Made by a program: the position numbers and the translations under genes. The notes beneath the pieces are model-generated. The model was given only the letters and a program-made list of their open reading frames with translations. It made no database searches and was not told where the DNA came from. A stretch of 22,779 bases of DNA from Pelotomaculum_B sp964543575 (GTDB taxonomy: Bacteria > Bacillota > Desulfotomaculia > Desulfotomaculales > Pelotomaculaceae): NCBI GenBank assembly GCA_964543575.1, contig CAZIYV010000046.1, positions 1 to 22,779 of the forward strand, read 5' to 3'. Shown here in pieces: positions 1 to 7,761 of this stretch. Position 1 is the first letter of the stretch, and each line of letters begins with the position of its first letter.

Positions 1-63
1 ATTAGAAGGAAGGTGGATTTGGGGATTTAGAGTAGGCACTGGGTTAGATATTTAAGTGGTGGA

Positions 64-798
64 ATGAGACATAAATTACTACCTTCAATTCTGAGAACAA
101 AGCATAAATATACTAAGGAAATATATGCAGATAATGAATATTATATGCTCAATGAATTTATGAGAAAAAGTGGACTATTGGGAAAAAATGGTTTAAAGAA
201 AGACTCATATGAAGAATGGCTTTATCTTATGCAGCATTACGGATTACCTACAAGATTATTGGATTGGACAGAGAATTCTCTAGTTTCTTTATATTTTGCT
301 GTATGTAATGGTACTGATGATGAAGATGATTGTCCTGCGATATGGGTATTAAATCCACATCGTTTAAAACAGTTTCAACCAAAAGAGACAAGTATTAATT
401 CTACTTTAAAGTTTTTTTTTACAAAAGAAGATGACGGAAAAGTAATAAAAAAACCTGTGAGCCTTATGCCTTTTTATATAGATGACCGTATGAAAATGCA
501 GAATAGCCGTTTTACGTTACATGGCAATGATAATGCTGCTTTTGAAGACATTTTTGAATATCAAGTTTTTGGAGAGAAAGAACTAGAGCATTTTAGGAAA
601 GAAAAAGCAAAAAAAGTAAGGTTAGGCATTGGCTATAAAATGCTTGTGAAAATATTGATTCATCAAAAGTCTTGTGATGAGATTAAAAAACATTTAAGAT
701 ATTGCGGTGTTAACGAATATACTGTTTTCCCAGATTTAAGTGGATTAGCTAAAGAAATAAAAGATTTTCATGGGCAGTCATTTGTTGATATCTTTTAA
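64..798 (+). CDS. FRG-domain protein, N-terminus possibly eroded
   Basis: The 244-residue protein carries the FRG domain hallmark at about residues 57-69 (QHYGLPTRLLDWT), followed by a SLYFAV helix, and an LLPSILR segment near the N-terminus. FRG domains (named after the F-R-G motif) are of unsettled function and are often found in phage-defence neighbourhoods. The usual family N-terminus has an (F/Y)RG tripeptide just before the LxPS segment. Here the reading frame upstream of the ATG reads RYLSGG and is closed by a TAG at 28-30, with only GTGGTGG as a weak ribosome binding site. The annotated start may therefore be the remains of a longer, damaged gene. The gene is AT-rich like the rest of the first 6 kb. 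The domain call is firm; the role in defence is inferred from family context only. Confidence 0.75.
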   Translation: MRHKLLPSILRTKHKYTKEIYADNEYYMLNEFMRKSGLLGKNGLKKDSYEEWLYLMQHYGLPTRLLDWTENSLVSLYFAVCNGTDDEDDCPAIWVLNPHRLKQFQPKETSINSTLKFFFTKEDDGKVIKKPVSLMPFYIDDRMKMQNSRFTLHGNDNAAFEDIFEYQVFGEKELEHFRKEKAKKVRLGIGYKMLVKILIHQKSCDEIKKHLRYCGVNEYTVFPDLSGLAKEIKDFHGQSFVDIF

Positions 799-919
799 AA
801 TTTAACATGACATGATGGCTCATGATATTGGACATTCTCGCCTTAGCCCTTAGGGCACATTGCCTTTGACGCGGCATCATAAACCAAGCCTATGAATTTT
901 TGAAAAGAGGAGTGTAAAA
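799..919. other. Spacer with small palindromes
   Basis: This 121-nt spacer between the FRG gene and the next small ORF is noticeably richer in G and C than its flanks. It holds a short perfect palindrome, GCCCTTAGGGC at 846-856, and a CATGA/TCATG pair upstream. There is no U-run after the palindrome, so it is not a convincing terminator. No promoter stands out. Confidence 0.35.
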
Positions 920-1093
920 ATGCCAAACAATAGTTTATTAAGAGAATTTTTGGATTTACAAGCATATGAATTAGCACAGCAAATTACTGAAATATTTGAT
1001 GAAAATATTGAAAATGATGACGAGACAGCGATCGAAAGATTGAAAGATAAATTTAATGCTATTTTGGAGGAAAAGATTAATGCGATTGGTTAG
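920..1093 (+). CDS. 57-residue hypothetical protein coupled to the ATPase
   Basis: This short ORF begins MPNNSLLREF and ends EKINAIG. It has a good ribosome binding site (AAAGAGGAG at about 904-912) and an ATG at 920. Its last 14 bases overlap the better start codon of the downstream ATPase at 1080, a layout typical of translational coupling, so the two products may work together. The protein is acidic and predicted helical (LREFLDLQAYELAQQITEIF), with no motif I recognise. Small middle-component proteins are known next to Rad50-like ATPases in ABC-three-component systems. That link is a guess based on size and position only. Confidence 0.5.
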   Translation: MPNNSLLREFLDLQAYELAQQITEIFDENIENDDETAIERLKDKFNAILEEKINAIG

Positions 1094-2930
1094 AGTAAAA
1101 CCATCTTATTTTAGGGGATTTGTTAATTCGGATTGGATAAACATGGATGCAGGGTTAGTAGTTATATACGGCCCAAACGGATTTGGTAAAACTAGTATTG
1201 CTGAAGCAATTGAATGGTTATTATACGGAAAAACAAAAAGACGGGAAAAAGGAGAAAACCTAAGCCAGCGAGACTATCAAAGATCTTATAGAAATATTCA
1301 TGCACCGGTAGGTTCTTCAACAATAGTGGAGGCAGAAATTAGGCTTGTAGATGGCACGCTACATAATCTATGTCGTGAACTAGTTATTGGTCGGCGTAAT
1401 ACAGAAACATCTCAAACGTTTGTTGATGGTAATCCAGTCGATTTCTCCACTGTCGGAATCATACAAGAAGAAATATTCTATCCAGTAATAGCTCAGCATA
1501 GTTTGCAAGATTTTATTCATTCTAGGCCAATTGATAGGAGAGATAAGATAAGCGGTGCCCTAGGTTTAGATGTTCTAGTCAGATATAAATCAATAGTTGA
1601 TAGGGGCCGTATTAGGTTTCAAAATAATCCAATACAAGCAGTTACAACAGCAAAATCCGAGGTATTGCAGATTATTAGAGTTATGGAACAATCTGCGACT
1701 TTTAGGCCAATGACCGTTAGGTGGAATTCCTCCCATTTTAATATCGCAGAAGATTTAAGGGAATTAAAAGATTATGGCAATGCTCTAATTGAAGAGGAAA
1801 TAAATGAAATTGAAAACCTTGCAAATGCACTTATAGACAAGAGAAATGAGATATCCAAAAGAATCTTTAAAATAAATATAATTAAACCGAGTCAAGATTT
1901 CGATAACTTATCTGAAAACATTGAGATAAAAAAGTCAGTATGTTTTCAAAATGCCACCATTTTAATGGCAAAATTTAGTGATTATCTTAATTCAGTTGTT
2001 ACAGTTTATACATTAGAAAAAATCAATTTTTGGGAAACTGGCCTCAGAATAAGTGACAGTGAATCCGACGTCTGTCCACTATGTGGTCAAAATACCTCCT
2101 TTACTGTTCATAAACGCACAGAGATAGAGAGCACGATTAGTGCAACAAGAGAATATAAAAATGCATCAATTCAATTAGAAAAACAATCTCAGTTAACTGC
2201 CCAAGCTATAAGCCAGTTAATAGAAAATTTACGAACCTCACTTCCTGTGTTACTAGAGGAACAGAGTCGCACTATTTTAACAAATCTTTTTAGAGAATCT
2301 CCAGAACCATGCCGAATATTTTTACAGGTACATGATAGTATTAATACCTCGTTTAATGAATTAATCAATAAAATTAATAAACTTGAAAGAGATATAAAAT
2401 CAATACATATTTCAGTTAGAAACCCAGAAAGTATTCAAGAAGTAAGAAACCTTGTTTCTAACCTGGGAGACACAATCGAAGGCTTTTGTCACTCTGCTAA
2501 AGAAATTGCACACACTTATATAGAATCTTATAATCTGTTTGAACCTGAATTATTAGCTCTAATAAGTAATGAGGATGCAATTAGAGAACTTGATGCAGTA
2601 ATAGAGCCACTGAGAAATTTTAGACATATAATGGTTTTATCCGAATATTATACGTTGCTAGATGATTCACTTAACTTATTACGTCAAATTGAAACGCATA
2701 TTCAAACAAAACAAAATCAAATATTTGCCTCAAGGGGACAAGAAATAAGTAACTGGTATGACATGATGAATCCTGGAGCTTGTGTTAGATATTGCCGTAT
2801 GGAGGCAGGAACAGATAGTATTACGTTATGGGCTCAGTCATTTGGTGTTGATATGAACGCAGTGTCATGTTTAAGTCAATGCCAGCTTAACTGTCTTGGA
2901 TTAAGTGTGAATGATTGCAACAAACAGTAA
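1080..2930 (+). CDS. SMC/Rad50-like AAA ATPase, C-terminally truncated
   Basis: I place the start at ATG 1080 (MRLVRVKPSYFRGF) because GGAGG at 1066-1070 sits 9 nt upstream; an in-frame ATG at 1056 lacks a ribosome binding site. The protein has a Walker A motif at about residues 31-39 (GPNGFGKTS), a zinc-hook-like CPLCGQ at about residues 332-337 inside a long helical region, and an ABC signature near residue 596 (LSQCQLNCLGLS). This is the architecture of RecF/RecN/Rad50-like ATPases involved in DNA repair or defence. The reading frame ends about 10 residues after the signature, so the Walker B and D-loop segment needed for ATP hydrolysis is missing. A different frame downstream (2909-3046) reads a protein-like tail ending QIGRALGLF, which suggests a deletion junction near 2910-2930. 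The family is clear; the gene is probably inactive unless the sequence is wrong. Confidence 0.72.
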   Translation: MRLVRVKPSYFRGFVNSDWINMDAGLVVIYGPNGFGKTSIAEAIEWLLYGKTKRREKGENLSQRDYQRSYRNIHAPVGSSTIVEAEIRLVDGTLHNLCRELVIGRRNTETSQTFVDGNPVDFSTVGIIQEEIFYPVIAQHSLQDFIHSRPIDRRDKISGALGLDVLVRYKSIVDRGRIRFQNNPIQAVTTAKSEVLQIIRVMEQSATFRPMTVRWNSSHFNIAEDLRELKDYGNALIEEEINEIENLANALIDKRNEISKRIFKINIIKPSQDFDNLSENIEIKKSVCFQNATILMAKFSDYLNSVVTVYTLEKINFWETGLRISDSESDVCPLCGQNTSFTVHKRTEIESTISATREYKNASIQLEKQSQLTAQAISQLIENLRTSLPVLLEEQSRTILTNLFRESPEPCRIFLQVHDSINTSFNELINKINKLERDIKSIHISVRNPESIQEVRNLVSNLGDTIEGFCHSAKEIAHTYIESYNLFEPELLALISNEDAIRELDAVIEPLRNFRHIMVLSEYYTLLDDSLNLLRQIETHIQTKQNQIFASRGQEISNWYDMMNPGACVRYCRMEAGTDSITLWAQSFGVDMNAVSCLSQCQLNCLGLSVNDCNKQ

Positions 2931-3153
2931 GTTTTTCTAATCCAGGACCTCATACACAGGTAGGATGGTCAGTTCCAACTCAACCTCAAATTATGCCACA
3001 TATTCAACGTATACATCAGATAGGACGAGCATTGGGGTTATTTTAAACGAATACTAATTGTTCGAACTTACACTCCGGATTTGTTGCGCAGTTGTCCAGA
3101 GGAAAAAACCTTCATTCCCGCAAGCTAATTAAAGAGGGAAGGAGTTGTTTTAG
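2931..3153. other. Non-coding stretch with a coding remnant
   Basis: This interval follows the truncated ATPase. Frame +2 stays open from 2909 to the stop at 3044-3046 and reads like the C-terminal end of a protein (VGWSVPTQPQIMPHIQRI), but it has no start and no ribosome binding site. I read it as a remnant left by the event that cut off the ATPase. From 3047 to 3153 I see only the ribosome binding site GGAAGGAG at 3137-3144 for the next gene. Confidence 0.35.
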
Positions 3154-4087
3154 ATGCCAGTTCGTGATGTAAACATCGTCCGTAACATGGTTTCTTTTGC
3201 TGAGAAAAGGCCAATTGATCGCCATCAATTGATTGATAAACGCCTCTATCTGGCTGATGATTTATGGATTGGTCCACTTGATAAAGAATTGGTTTTGGCC
3301 ACGATGAATGCATGTGAACCTGCCGGCGAAAACTTCGAACCTGCTCGGCAGTTCTACAGTAGCTATGCAATAGTCCGAGAAAATCCACCTGTTCCACGTG
3401 GCTCCGAATTGACATGGGATTCTGACGGCCGGATCGGGTTAGTCATACGCATGTCACGTTTGGTGCATCCAACATCCATTGGATATGAGTATGCAGTTCG
3501 GATTGAACTATCACTAGATGGGAAACGGCGCATCATCCCAGCAATGAAGCTAGGCTTCGGTAACCTGGCATATGTGGCAGAACCAGGTTGCGATTGGCTC
3601 ATGAAAATACATGTACCCCAAATAGCTGAGTTGGTTGGTAAATACAATCATGACATTTTGCCTGAACGAGTAAAGTCAGCCCTGTTTTATTTCGAGTATG
3701 CCGCGTGTACATACTGCGTGGATATTAGGTGGCCGATGCTGGTGACGGCAGCAGAGTCGCTAATCCATGTGGATGGTTGAGCACGCTCTGCTTAATCCAA
3801 AAAAATATTTGGGCTCAACTCGTGTGTTCGTTGATCGTATGCTTAGAATCCAGTCGAAAGTTGGCGCACTTGGATTTACTCAAGAAATCTTACGAGCGAT
3901 CTATCATGAACGATCTGGATTGGCTCATGGGCAGAAATTTACCGACTTAGATGCTATTAGGAAGGACCTCTATCTCAAGCTAGAGAACGGGATGAGAGCT
4001 GTATTGAGAAAAGCTATTATCGATGCAGATTTCGCGGCTACTTTCGCAGATGTTTCGACGCTTCAGAGGGAACTACCTCTTTTATGA
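3154..4087 (+). pseudogene. HEPN (Apea-like) hypothetical gene broken by a frameshift
   Basis: Two overlapping reading frames look like one gene of about 310 residues. The first (3154-3780) starts at an ATG 9 nt after GGAAGGAG and ends at AAESLIHVDG. The second (frame of 3767-4087) continues as EHALLNPKKYLGSTRVFVDR without a ribosome binding site of its own. Removing one T at about 3777-3778 joins them smoothly. The C-terminal part contains RAIYHERSGLAHG, an R-x4-H pattern typical of HEPN-fold RNases and of Apea-like HEPN proteins. The N-terminal 200 residues are not recognised. HEPN genes are frequent in defence and toxin-antitoxin loci. Whether the frameshift is genuine or a base-call error cannot be told from the sequence. 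Confidence 0.55.
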
Positions 4088-4414
4088 AATTTAGTATGCA
4101 TTAATATCCAAAACGGACGCATCTGTTAGGGCGAGAACGGAGCCTAACATGAGCGTTTCACGCTACGAAATATTAGCATTTTGGCTCTTTGGAAGTCCAA
4201 GATTTTTTTCACTATACTGCCCGTTAGTTAAAGAAATTGCGGCTACTGCTTTTTGCATACTGCCATTGCCGAAGAAATCTGGTGGAACTTCTGATTATGG
4301 TACTTCTTCAGTGATACTTCCCATTATCCACATTATTAGAGACAAGTCCAAGAGGATATTTCTTTGCTGATCTAAGTTGATCCTCGGCAGTCCAATTAAT
4401 TAGGGAGATTTGTA
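4088..4414. other. Spacer of 327 nt, no convincing gene
   Basis: The spacer holds an imperfect inverted repeat, GTTAGG at 4121-4126 with GCCTAAC at 4142-4148, and a small AGCG/CGCT hairpin just after it. An open frame at 4149-4370 has GGAG upstream, but its translation has no recognisable domain and an unconvincing composition. I treat it as non-coding. The 15-mer ACTTCCCATTATCCA at 4316-4330 recurs at 5329-5343. The ribosome binding site for the next gene is AGGGAG near 4402. Confidence 0.4.
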
Positions 4415-4876
4415 ATGGCAAAGAAGGAAAAGACAGGAGATATCAATAAAATAAACCCAGAAGAATATAATCCCCGACAAATGATGAACACGGCAAATAC
4501 TTTTTTATCTGCCGCAAAAAAGTGTAATAATGATCCATCAGTAGAGCTAATTGGGTGGTCACACCCATTACTTGTGCCTATTGTTACAAATACTGCGTTT
4601 GCATGTGAGCTTTTTTTGAAAGCACTACTCCAAAAAAGCAAAATGCTTAAAGGAGGGCACAATCTACTTGATCTATTTCAAGATTTACCTGACGAGTTAA
4701 AAAGCAATATTATTGGTCCACAAGATAGTAACCTATTTATTGAAGAGTTGACTCGGGTTTCGTGCCTTTTTGAAGAATGGCGGTACATATACGAACGCCA
4801 GCTAACATCTTTAAATTTTCGTTTTTTATTAGACTTTGCTGAAGGGCTATCAACTATCACAAATAAAATAGTGTAG
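4415..4876 (+). CDS. HEPN-like protein
   Basis: This 153-residue protein has the pattern of small HEPN-fold proteins. It has a helix with ACELFLKALL at about residues 63-72, then GHNLLDLFQDLP at about 82-93, and FEEWRYIYE at about 118-126. In related families (described from memory) this order of a CELxLKALL helix, a GHxLxxLF turn and a FxxWRYxYE helix marks HEPN-like proteins, some of which act as RNases or as partners of nucleotidyltransferases. The start ATG is supported by AGGGAG 9-10 nt upstream. No nucleotidyltransferase partner lies beside it. It stands alone between spacers, like its neighbours. Confidence 0.6.
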   Translation: MAKKEKTGDINKINPEEYNPRQMMNTANTFLSAAKKCNNDPSVELIGWSHPLLVPIVTNTAFACELFLKALLQKSKMLKGGHNLLDLFQDLPDELKSNIIGPQDSNLFIEELTRVSCLFEEWRYIYERQLTSLNFRFLLDFAEGLSTITNKIV

Positions 4877-4966
4877 ACAGCGTCAGGCAAACACGATAGA
4901 GTTCAATAGCCCCCGTGTGAGTGAAATCATAGATAAATTCCAACTTTATAGCTTGGAGGAATGATT

Positions 4967-5308
4967 ATGGCAAAAAAAATTTGTTGGACAGTAGAAATGG
5001 CAGAGAAGCAAATCGAAAAATGGGAAAGGATTAAATTAACTATACAACGTTCAGATGTTCAAAGCTGCGATGATGAATACACAAAAATATATAAATTGTA
5101 TTTAAAACATACATCTGTATCCGAAGTGGCAAAAATATTATCAGATGAAGGTGTACGAATACCCAGCCCGACTGGTGGACGTAAGATTTCTTCTAATGAT
5201 ATATCTGACATCATTAGAACTCGCGATATACCAGATAAAGAACTGCAGAATTTGGTTAGAAGTATATTTGCTAATGCCGCAAAATTTATTAATTCAATAT
5301 ATAACTGA
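4967..5308 (+). CDS. Small hypothetical protein with a possible helix-turn-helix
   Basis: I chose ATG 4967 (MAKKICWTVEMAEKQ) because GGAGGA at 4955-4960 is 6 nt upstream, whereas the in-frame ATG at 4961 directly abuts it. The 113-residue basic protein contains SVSEVAKILSDEGVRIPSPT followed by SSNDISDIIRTR. This resembles the second helix-turn-helix seen in large serine recombinases and transposon regulators, where a sentence like 'iAxxLNxxGixTPxG..W..xxVxxIL' is common. No catalytic domain is present. DNA binding is inference; the gene itself is well supported by its start and clean frame. Confidence 0.55.
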   Translation: MAKKICWTVEMAEKQIEKWERIKLTIQRSDVQSCDDEYTKIYKLYLKHTSVSEVAKILSDEGVRIPSPTGGRKISSNDISDIIRTRDIPDKELQNLVRSIFANAAKFINSIYN

Positions 5309-5377
5309 AATGCAATACTCAAAAGCCAACTTCCCATTATCCATATAATCTGCATATTCAATGAGGGATTGTGATGT

Positions 5378-5692
5378 ATGATGATAGAAAGGGTTGCCGG
5401 CGTAAATAAGGCAATTATAGTAAACACACTCGCTATTATACTTGCAGCATCCATTGCGATAATAGTTCATGCCGTTATGCCCGCTGGTGTAAATGTGGAG
5501 AAATTTGATAGCGTATTTGTCAAGCTTTTAGGATTTCCTGTAGTTGCGGCTTCCTACTTTGTTTTGCTATTTACACAGTGTGTCGTTGTAATGAGATATT
5601 TTGGAAAGCAGTCAAATGTTCCCAAACTGCAAATTGGAATTCGTTTTAAAAGGGAAGCAAGGGGACGTTCTTTTTGCTTCCTATGTATTTGA
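5378..5692 (+). CDS. Membrane protein fragment cut off at a REP-like hairpin
   Basis: The frame starts at ATG 5378 (or 5381), 9 nt after GAGGGA. It has two predicted membrane segments, AIIVNTLAIILAASIAIIVH at about residues 12-31 and VVAASYFVLLFTQCVVVM at about 55-72. After LQIGIRF at about residues 85-91 the translation turns into unlikely sequence (KREARGRSFCFLCI), because the DNA there is the REP-like hairpin at 5652-5682. The most economical reading is a longer integral membrane protein truncated at or near that element. I do not recognise the family with certainty. No downstream frame continues it. Confidence 0.5.
   Translation: MMIERVAGVNKAIIVNTLAIILAASIAIIVHAVMPAGVNVEKFDSVFVKLLGFPVVAASYFVLLFTQCVVVMRYFGKQSNVPKLQIGIRFKREARGRSFCFLCI
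5653..5681. repeat. REP-like hairpin, copy 1
   Basis: A perfect 8-bp stem, GGAAGCAA at 5653-5660 and TTGCTTCC at 5674-5681, encloses a 13-nt loop beginning GGGGACGTTC. A second hairpin of the same design, with GGGGAC at the 5' arm/loop junction, is at 8668-8696. I recall similar GGGGAC-bearing palindromes in Firmicutes associated with REP-type transposases. No transposase gene is in this window. Confidence 0.55.
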
Positions 5693-6081
5693 AATAGGTT
5701 TAATTAGTCACAAAGTGCCACAGGCAAGCGGAACATTGCGACGCTGGCCAGTGGTTTCTTTTTTCTTTCTCCGTGTAGTAGAGAGTAAATTGTTCGTAAT
5801 GACAGAGCCTGTAATAATATTCAATGTTTTGCAGGATAATTTTCACAAAAGGCAAAAGTATACAACTCAGTTGTCATTATCCCATTGCTAAGGTATCGTG
5901 CCAAACCGAAGATTGATAGACACGGTGAAGTGGGTTATAGCCGAACGAGTTGTTGCCCAAGGTATTGACGCACTGTTAAAACAGCCTTTACAGGAAGGAG
6001 CGGCCAGGCATTAGAAGCTTAGGGGGACAACAAAAGTTTTATTAACTGTAGAAGGTCTACAACTTCAATGGAGGTCATTTA
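5693..6081. other. 389-nt stretch without a convincing gene
   Basis: No supported gene lies here. A short open frame from GTG 5898 to TAG 6012-6014 reads DTVKWVIAERVVAQGIDALL and looks protein-like, but has no ribosome binding site and may be a remnant. The 14-mer GGGGACAACAAAAG at 6023-6036 recurs exactly 100 bp later at 6123-6136, inside the next gene. The ribosome binding site TGGAGGTC for that gene is near 6069-6076. Confidence 0.35.
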
Positions 6082-6882
6082 ATGAAAATACAATCACTGA
6101 AACTGGTTTGTTTTTCACCTACGGGGACAACAAAAGCGATTATTCAAGGTGTTGCGCGCGGAATTAATCAAAGCACTGTGGAACTAATAGATATTACCAA
6201 ACCAAATGCGAGAAAACAACAATTACAAACATCGGAAAATGAATTGCTTGTTGTTGCTGTGCCAGTTTACGTCGGAAGAGTGCCGGCTCTTTTAATTGAA
6301 TGGCTGCATGCGATTAAAGCTCGTAATACGCCTGCTGTATGTATTGTCGTTTATGGTAATCGTGAGTATGACGATGCGCTGCTTGAGCTTAAAGATATTA
6401 TGACAAAACGTGGATGTATACCGATCGCCTGTGCAGCATATATTGGGGAACACTCCTTTTCTAATTCCGAAACGCCAATTGCCGCAACTCGTCCTGATAC
6501 AAGTGACTTAAATCACGCGGAATTATTTGGGCGTAAAATAAATGAAAAACTATTATCTATTTCATCAGTCGCTCACATTTCTGATATAAATGTACCTGGC
6601 GCCTATCCCTATAGAGGAGATTCGAAGACATGGATTGTTGATTTTATAGAAATTAATAATAAATGTTCGCAATGCGGAGTTTGTGCAGAGGAGTGTCCTG
6701 TTGGTGCTATCGATTTAGAAAATAGTATTTTGCATGATAAGGAAAAATGCATCTTATGTTGTGCTTGCATCAAGTGCTGTCCCCAAAACGCCAGAACGAT
6801 GAAAACTGGCATAGTCAAAGACACTGCAATGCGGCTAAGTGAAATGTGTAAAGGGCGAAAGGAGCCGGTATTCTTCTTTTAA
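6082..6882 (+). CDS. EFR1-family flavodoxin/ferredoxin fusion protein
   Basis: The 266-residue protein combines an N-terminal flavodoxin-like domain with a C-terminal bacterial ferredoxin. The FMN phosphate-binding loop is FSPTGTTKAI at about residues 11-20. Two 4Fe-4S motifs of the form C-x2-C-x2-C-x3-C-P follow: CSQCGVCAEECP and CILCCACIKCCP, at about residues 195-206 and 221-232. This order is diagnostic of the EFR1 family, proteins thought to pass electrons between ferredoxin-type clusters and flavin; the physiological partners are unknown. Start ATG 6082 follows GGAGG by 8 nt. It is predicted cytoplasmic, with no signal peptide. It is followed by plsC 89 nt downstream in the same direction. 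No obvious functional link ties the two. Confidence 0.85.
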   Translation: MKIQSLKLVCFSPTGTTKAIIQGVARGINQSTVELIDITKPNARKQQLQTSENELLVVAVPVYVGRVPALLIEWLHAIKARNTPAVCIVVYGNREYDDALLELKDIMTKRGCIPIACAAYIGEHSFSNSETPIAATRPDTSDLNHAELFGRKINEKLLSISSVAHISDINVPGAYPYRGDSKTWIVDFIEINNKCSQCGVCAEECPVGAIDLENSILHDKEKCILCCACIKCCPQNARTMKTGIVKDTAMRLSEMCKGRKEPVFFF

Positions 6883-6971
6883 TTAGTAAACAGCGAAGAA
6901 CCCCGCAACAAGCTTCTTATGAAAGCAATCCTGGTGCGGAGTGATGAGAATGTGATAGAAGGGAAAATAAT

Positions 6972-7691
6972 ATGCTAAGAACAACAATCTGGTTCATCCA
7001 TTTTTGGTGTTATCTTATTTTAATCCTGCCGAGTTTGATAAAAGTGAGAGCTTTGCATCGTGCCAATAAAATTGAGGAGCGGGACCGGGAGGTAGATCGC
7101 ATCGTAAAAAAATGGGCCCGGTCCATGGTTAACTTAAGCGGTTCCAAAGTTATTGTGACAGGAAAGGAACATATATCACCCCGGGGGGGAGTTGTTTTTA
7201 TCAGCAACCACCAGGGATACTTTGATATTCCGATTTTATTGGGTTTTATTGATAAGCCTAAAGCTTTTATAGCTAAGAAGGAATTAAAGAAGTTTCCCCT
7301 TATCAGCAATTGGATGTATTATATGAACTGTGTTTTTATGGACAGGAGCAGTGCCCGTGCCGGATTAAAGGCTATACAAGAAGGGGTTGCCTTTCTGAAG
7401 CAGGGTTATTCTCAGATAATTTTCCCCGAAGGCACTAGAAGCCGGGGGGAGCAATTAGGAGAATTTAAGCCTGGCAGTTTCAAACTTGCTACCAAGGCGA
7501 AAGTACCCATTGTGCCGGTAACCATCAAAGGATCCTATAATATTATGGAAGCCAACGGTGGGCTGATCAAACCGGCTGTTGTAGAGGTGTTTATCTCTGA
7601 GCCCATTTCCACCGCAGGTCTGAGCAGAGAAGAAATCGAGCAGCTGCCGGAAAAAGTCAGAAACATCATAGCCCTTCAGCTGAAAAAGTAG
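6972..7691 (+). CDS. plsC: 1-acyl-sn-glycerol-3-phosphate acyltransferase (PlsC family)
   Basis: The 239-residue protein has the acyltransferase catalytic motif NHQGYFD, with His at about residue 80 and Asp at 85 (H-x4-D). It also has the substrate-binding motif FPEGTRSRG around Glu 153 and the late VPIVPVTIKGSYN block. One hydrophobic N-terminal segment (residues about 5-22) would anchor it at the membrane. PlsC enzymes transfer an acyl group to lysophosphatidic acid to make phosphatidic acid, the precursor of membrane phospholipids. Length matches the family. Family members can have other acyl acceptors, so the exact substrate is inferred. It lies between the EFR1 gene and the pseudouridine synthase, all in one direction. 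Confidence 0.9.
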   Translation: MLRTTIWFIHFWCYLILILPSLIKVRALHRANKIEERDREVDRIVKKWARSMVNLSGSKVIVTGKEHISPRGGVVFISNHQGYFDIPILLGFIDKPKAFIAKKELKKFPLISNWMYYMNCVFMDRSSARAGLKAIQEGVAFLKQGYSQIIFPEGTRSRGEQLGEFKPGSFKLATKAKVPIVPVTIKGSYNIMEANGGLIKPAVVEVFISEPISTAGLSREEIEQLPEKVRNIIALQLKK

Positions 7692-7761
7692 TCTTACAAA
7701 CAATGACAACACGGGCTATTTCAAAATAATACGGTAAGTAAATGGAGTTAACTAAATTAAT

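Noticed and set aside
4149..4370. 73-residue open frame with GGAG upstream.
   Set aside because: The translation has no domain-like pattern and an unnatural composition; the ribosome binding site is only four bases long.
799..5377. Integron gene-cassette array, suggested by unrelated small co-directional genes with palindromic spacers and a GTTAGG/GCCTAAC pair at 4121-4148.
   Set aside because: No spacer holds a proper attC (RYYYAAC ... GTTRRRY in the right order and distance), spacers share no common sequence beyond one 15-mer, and no integrase gene is present.
6889..6960. Possible terminator between the EFR1 gene and plsC (CCGCA/TGCGG pair).
   Set aside because: The stem is only 5 bp, the loop is very long and there is no T-run.
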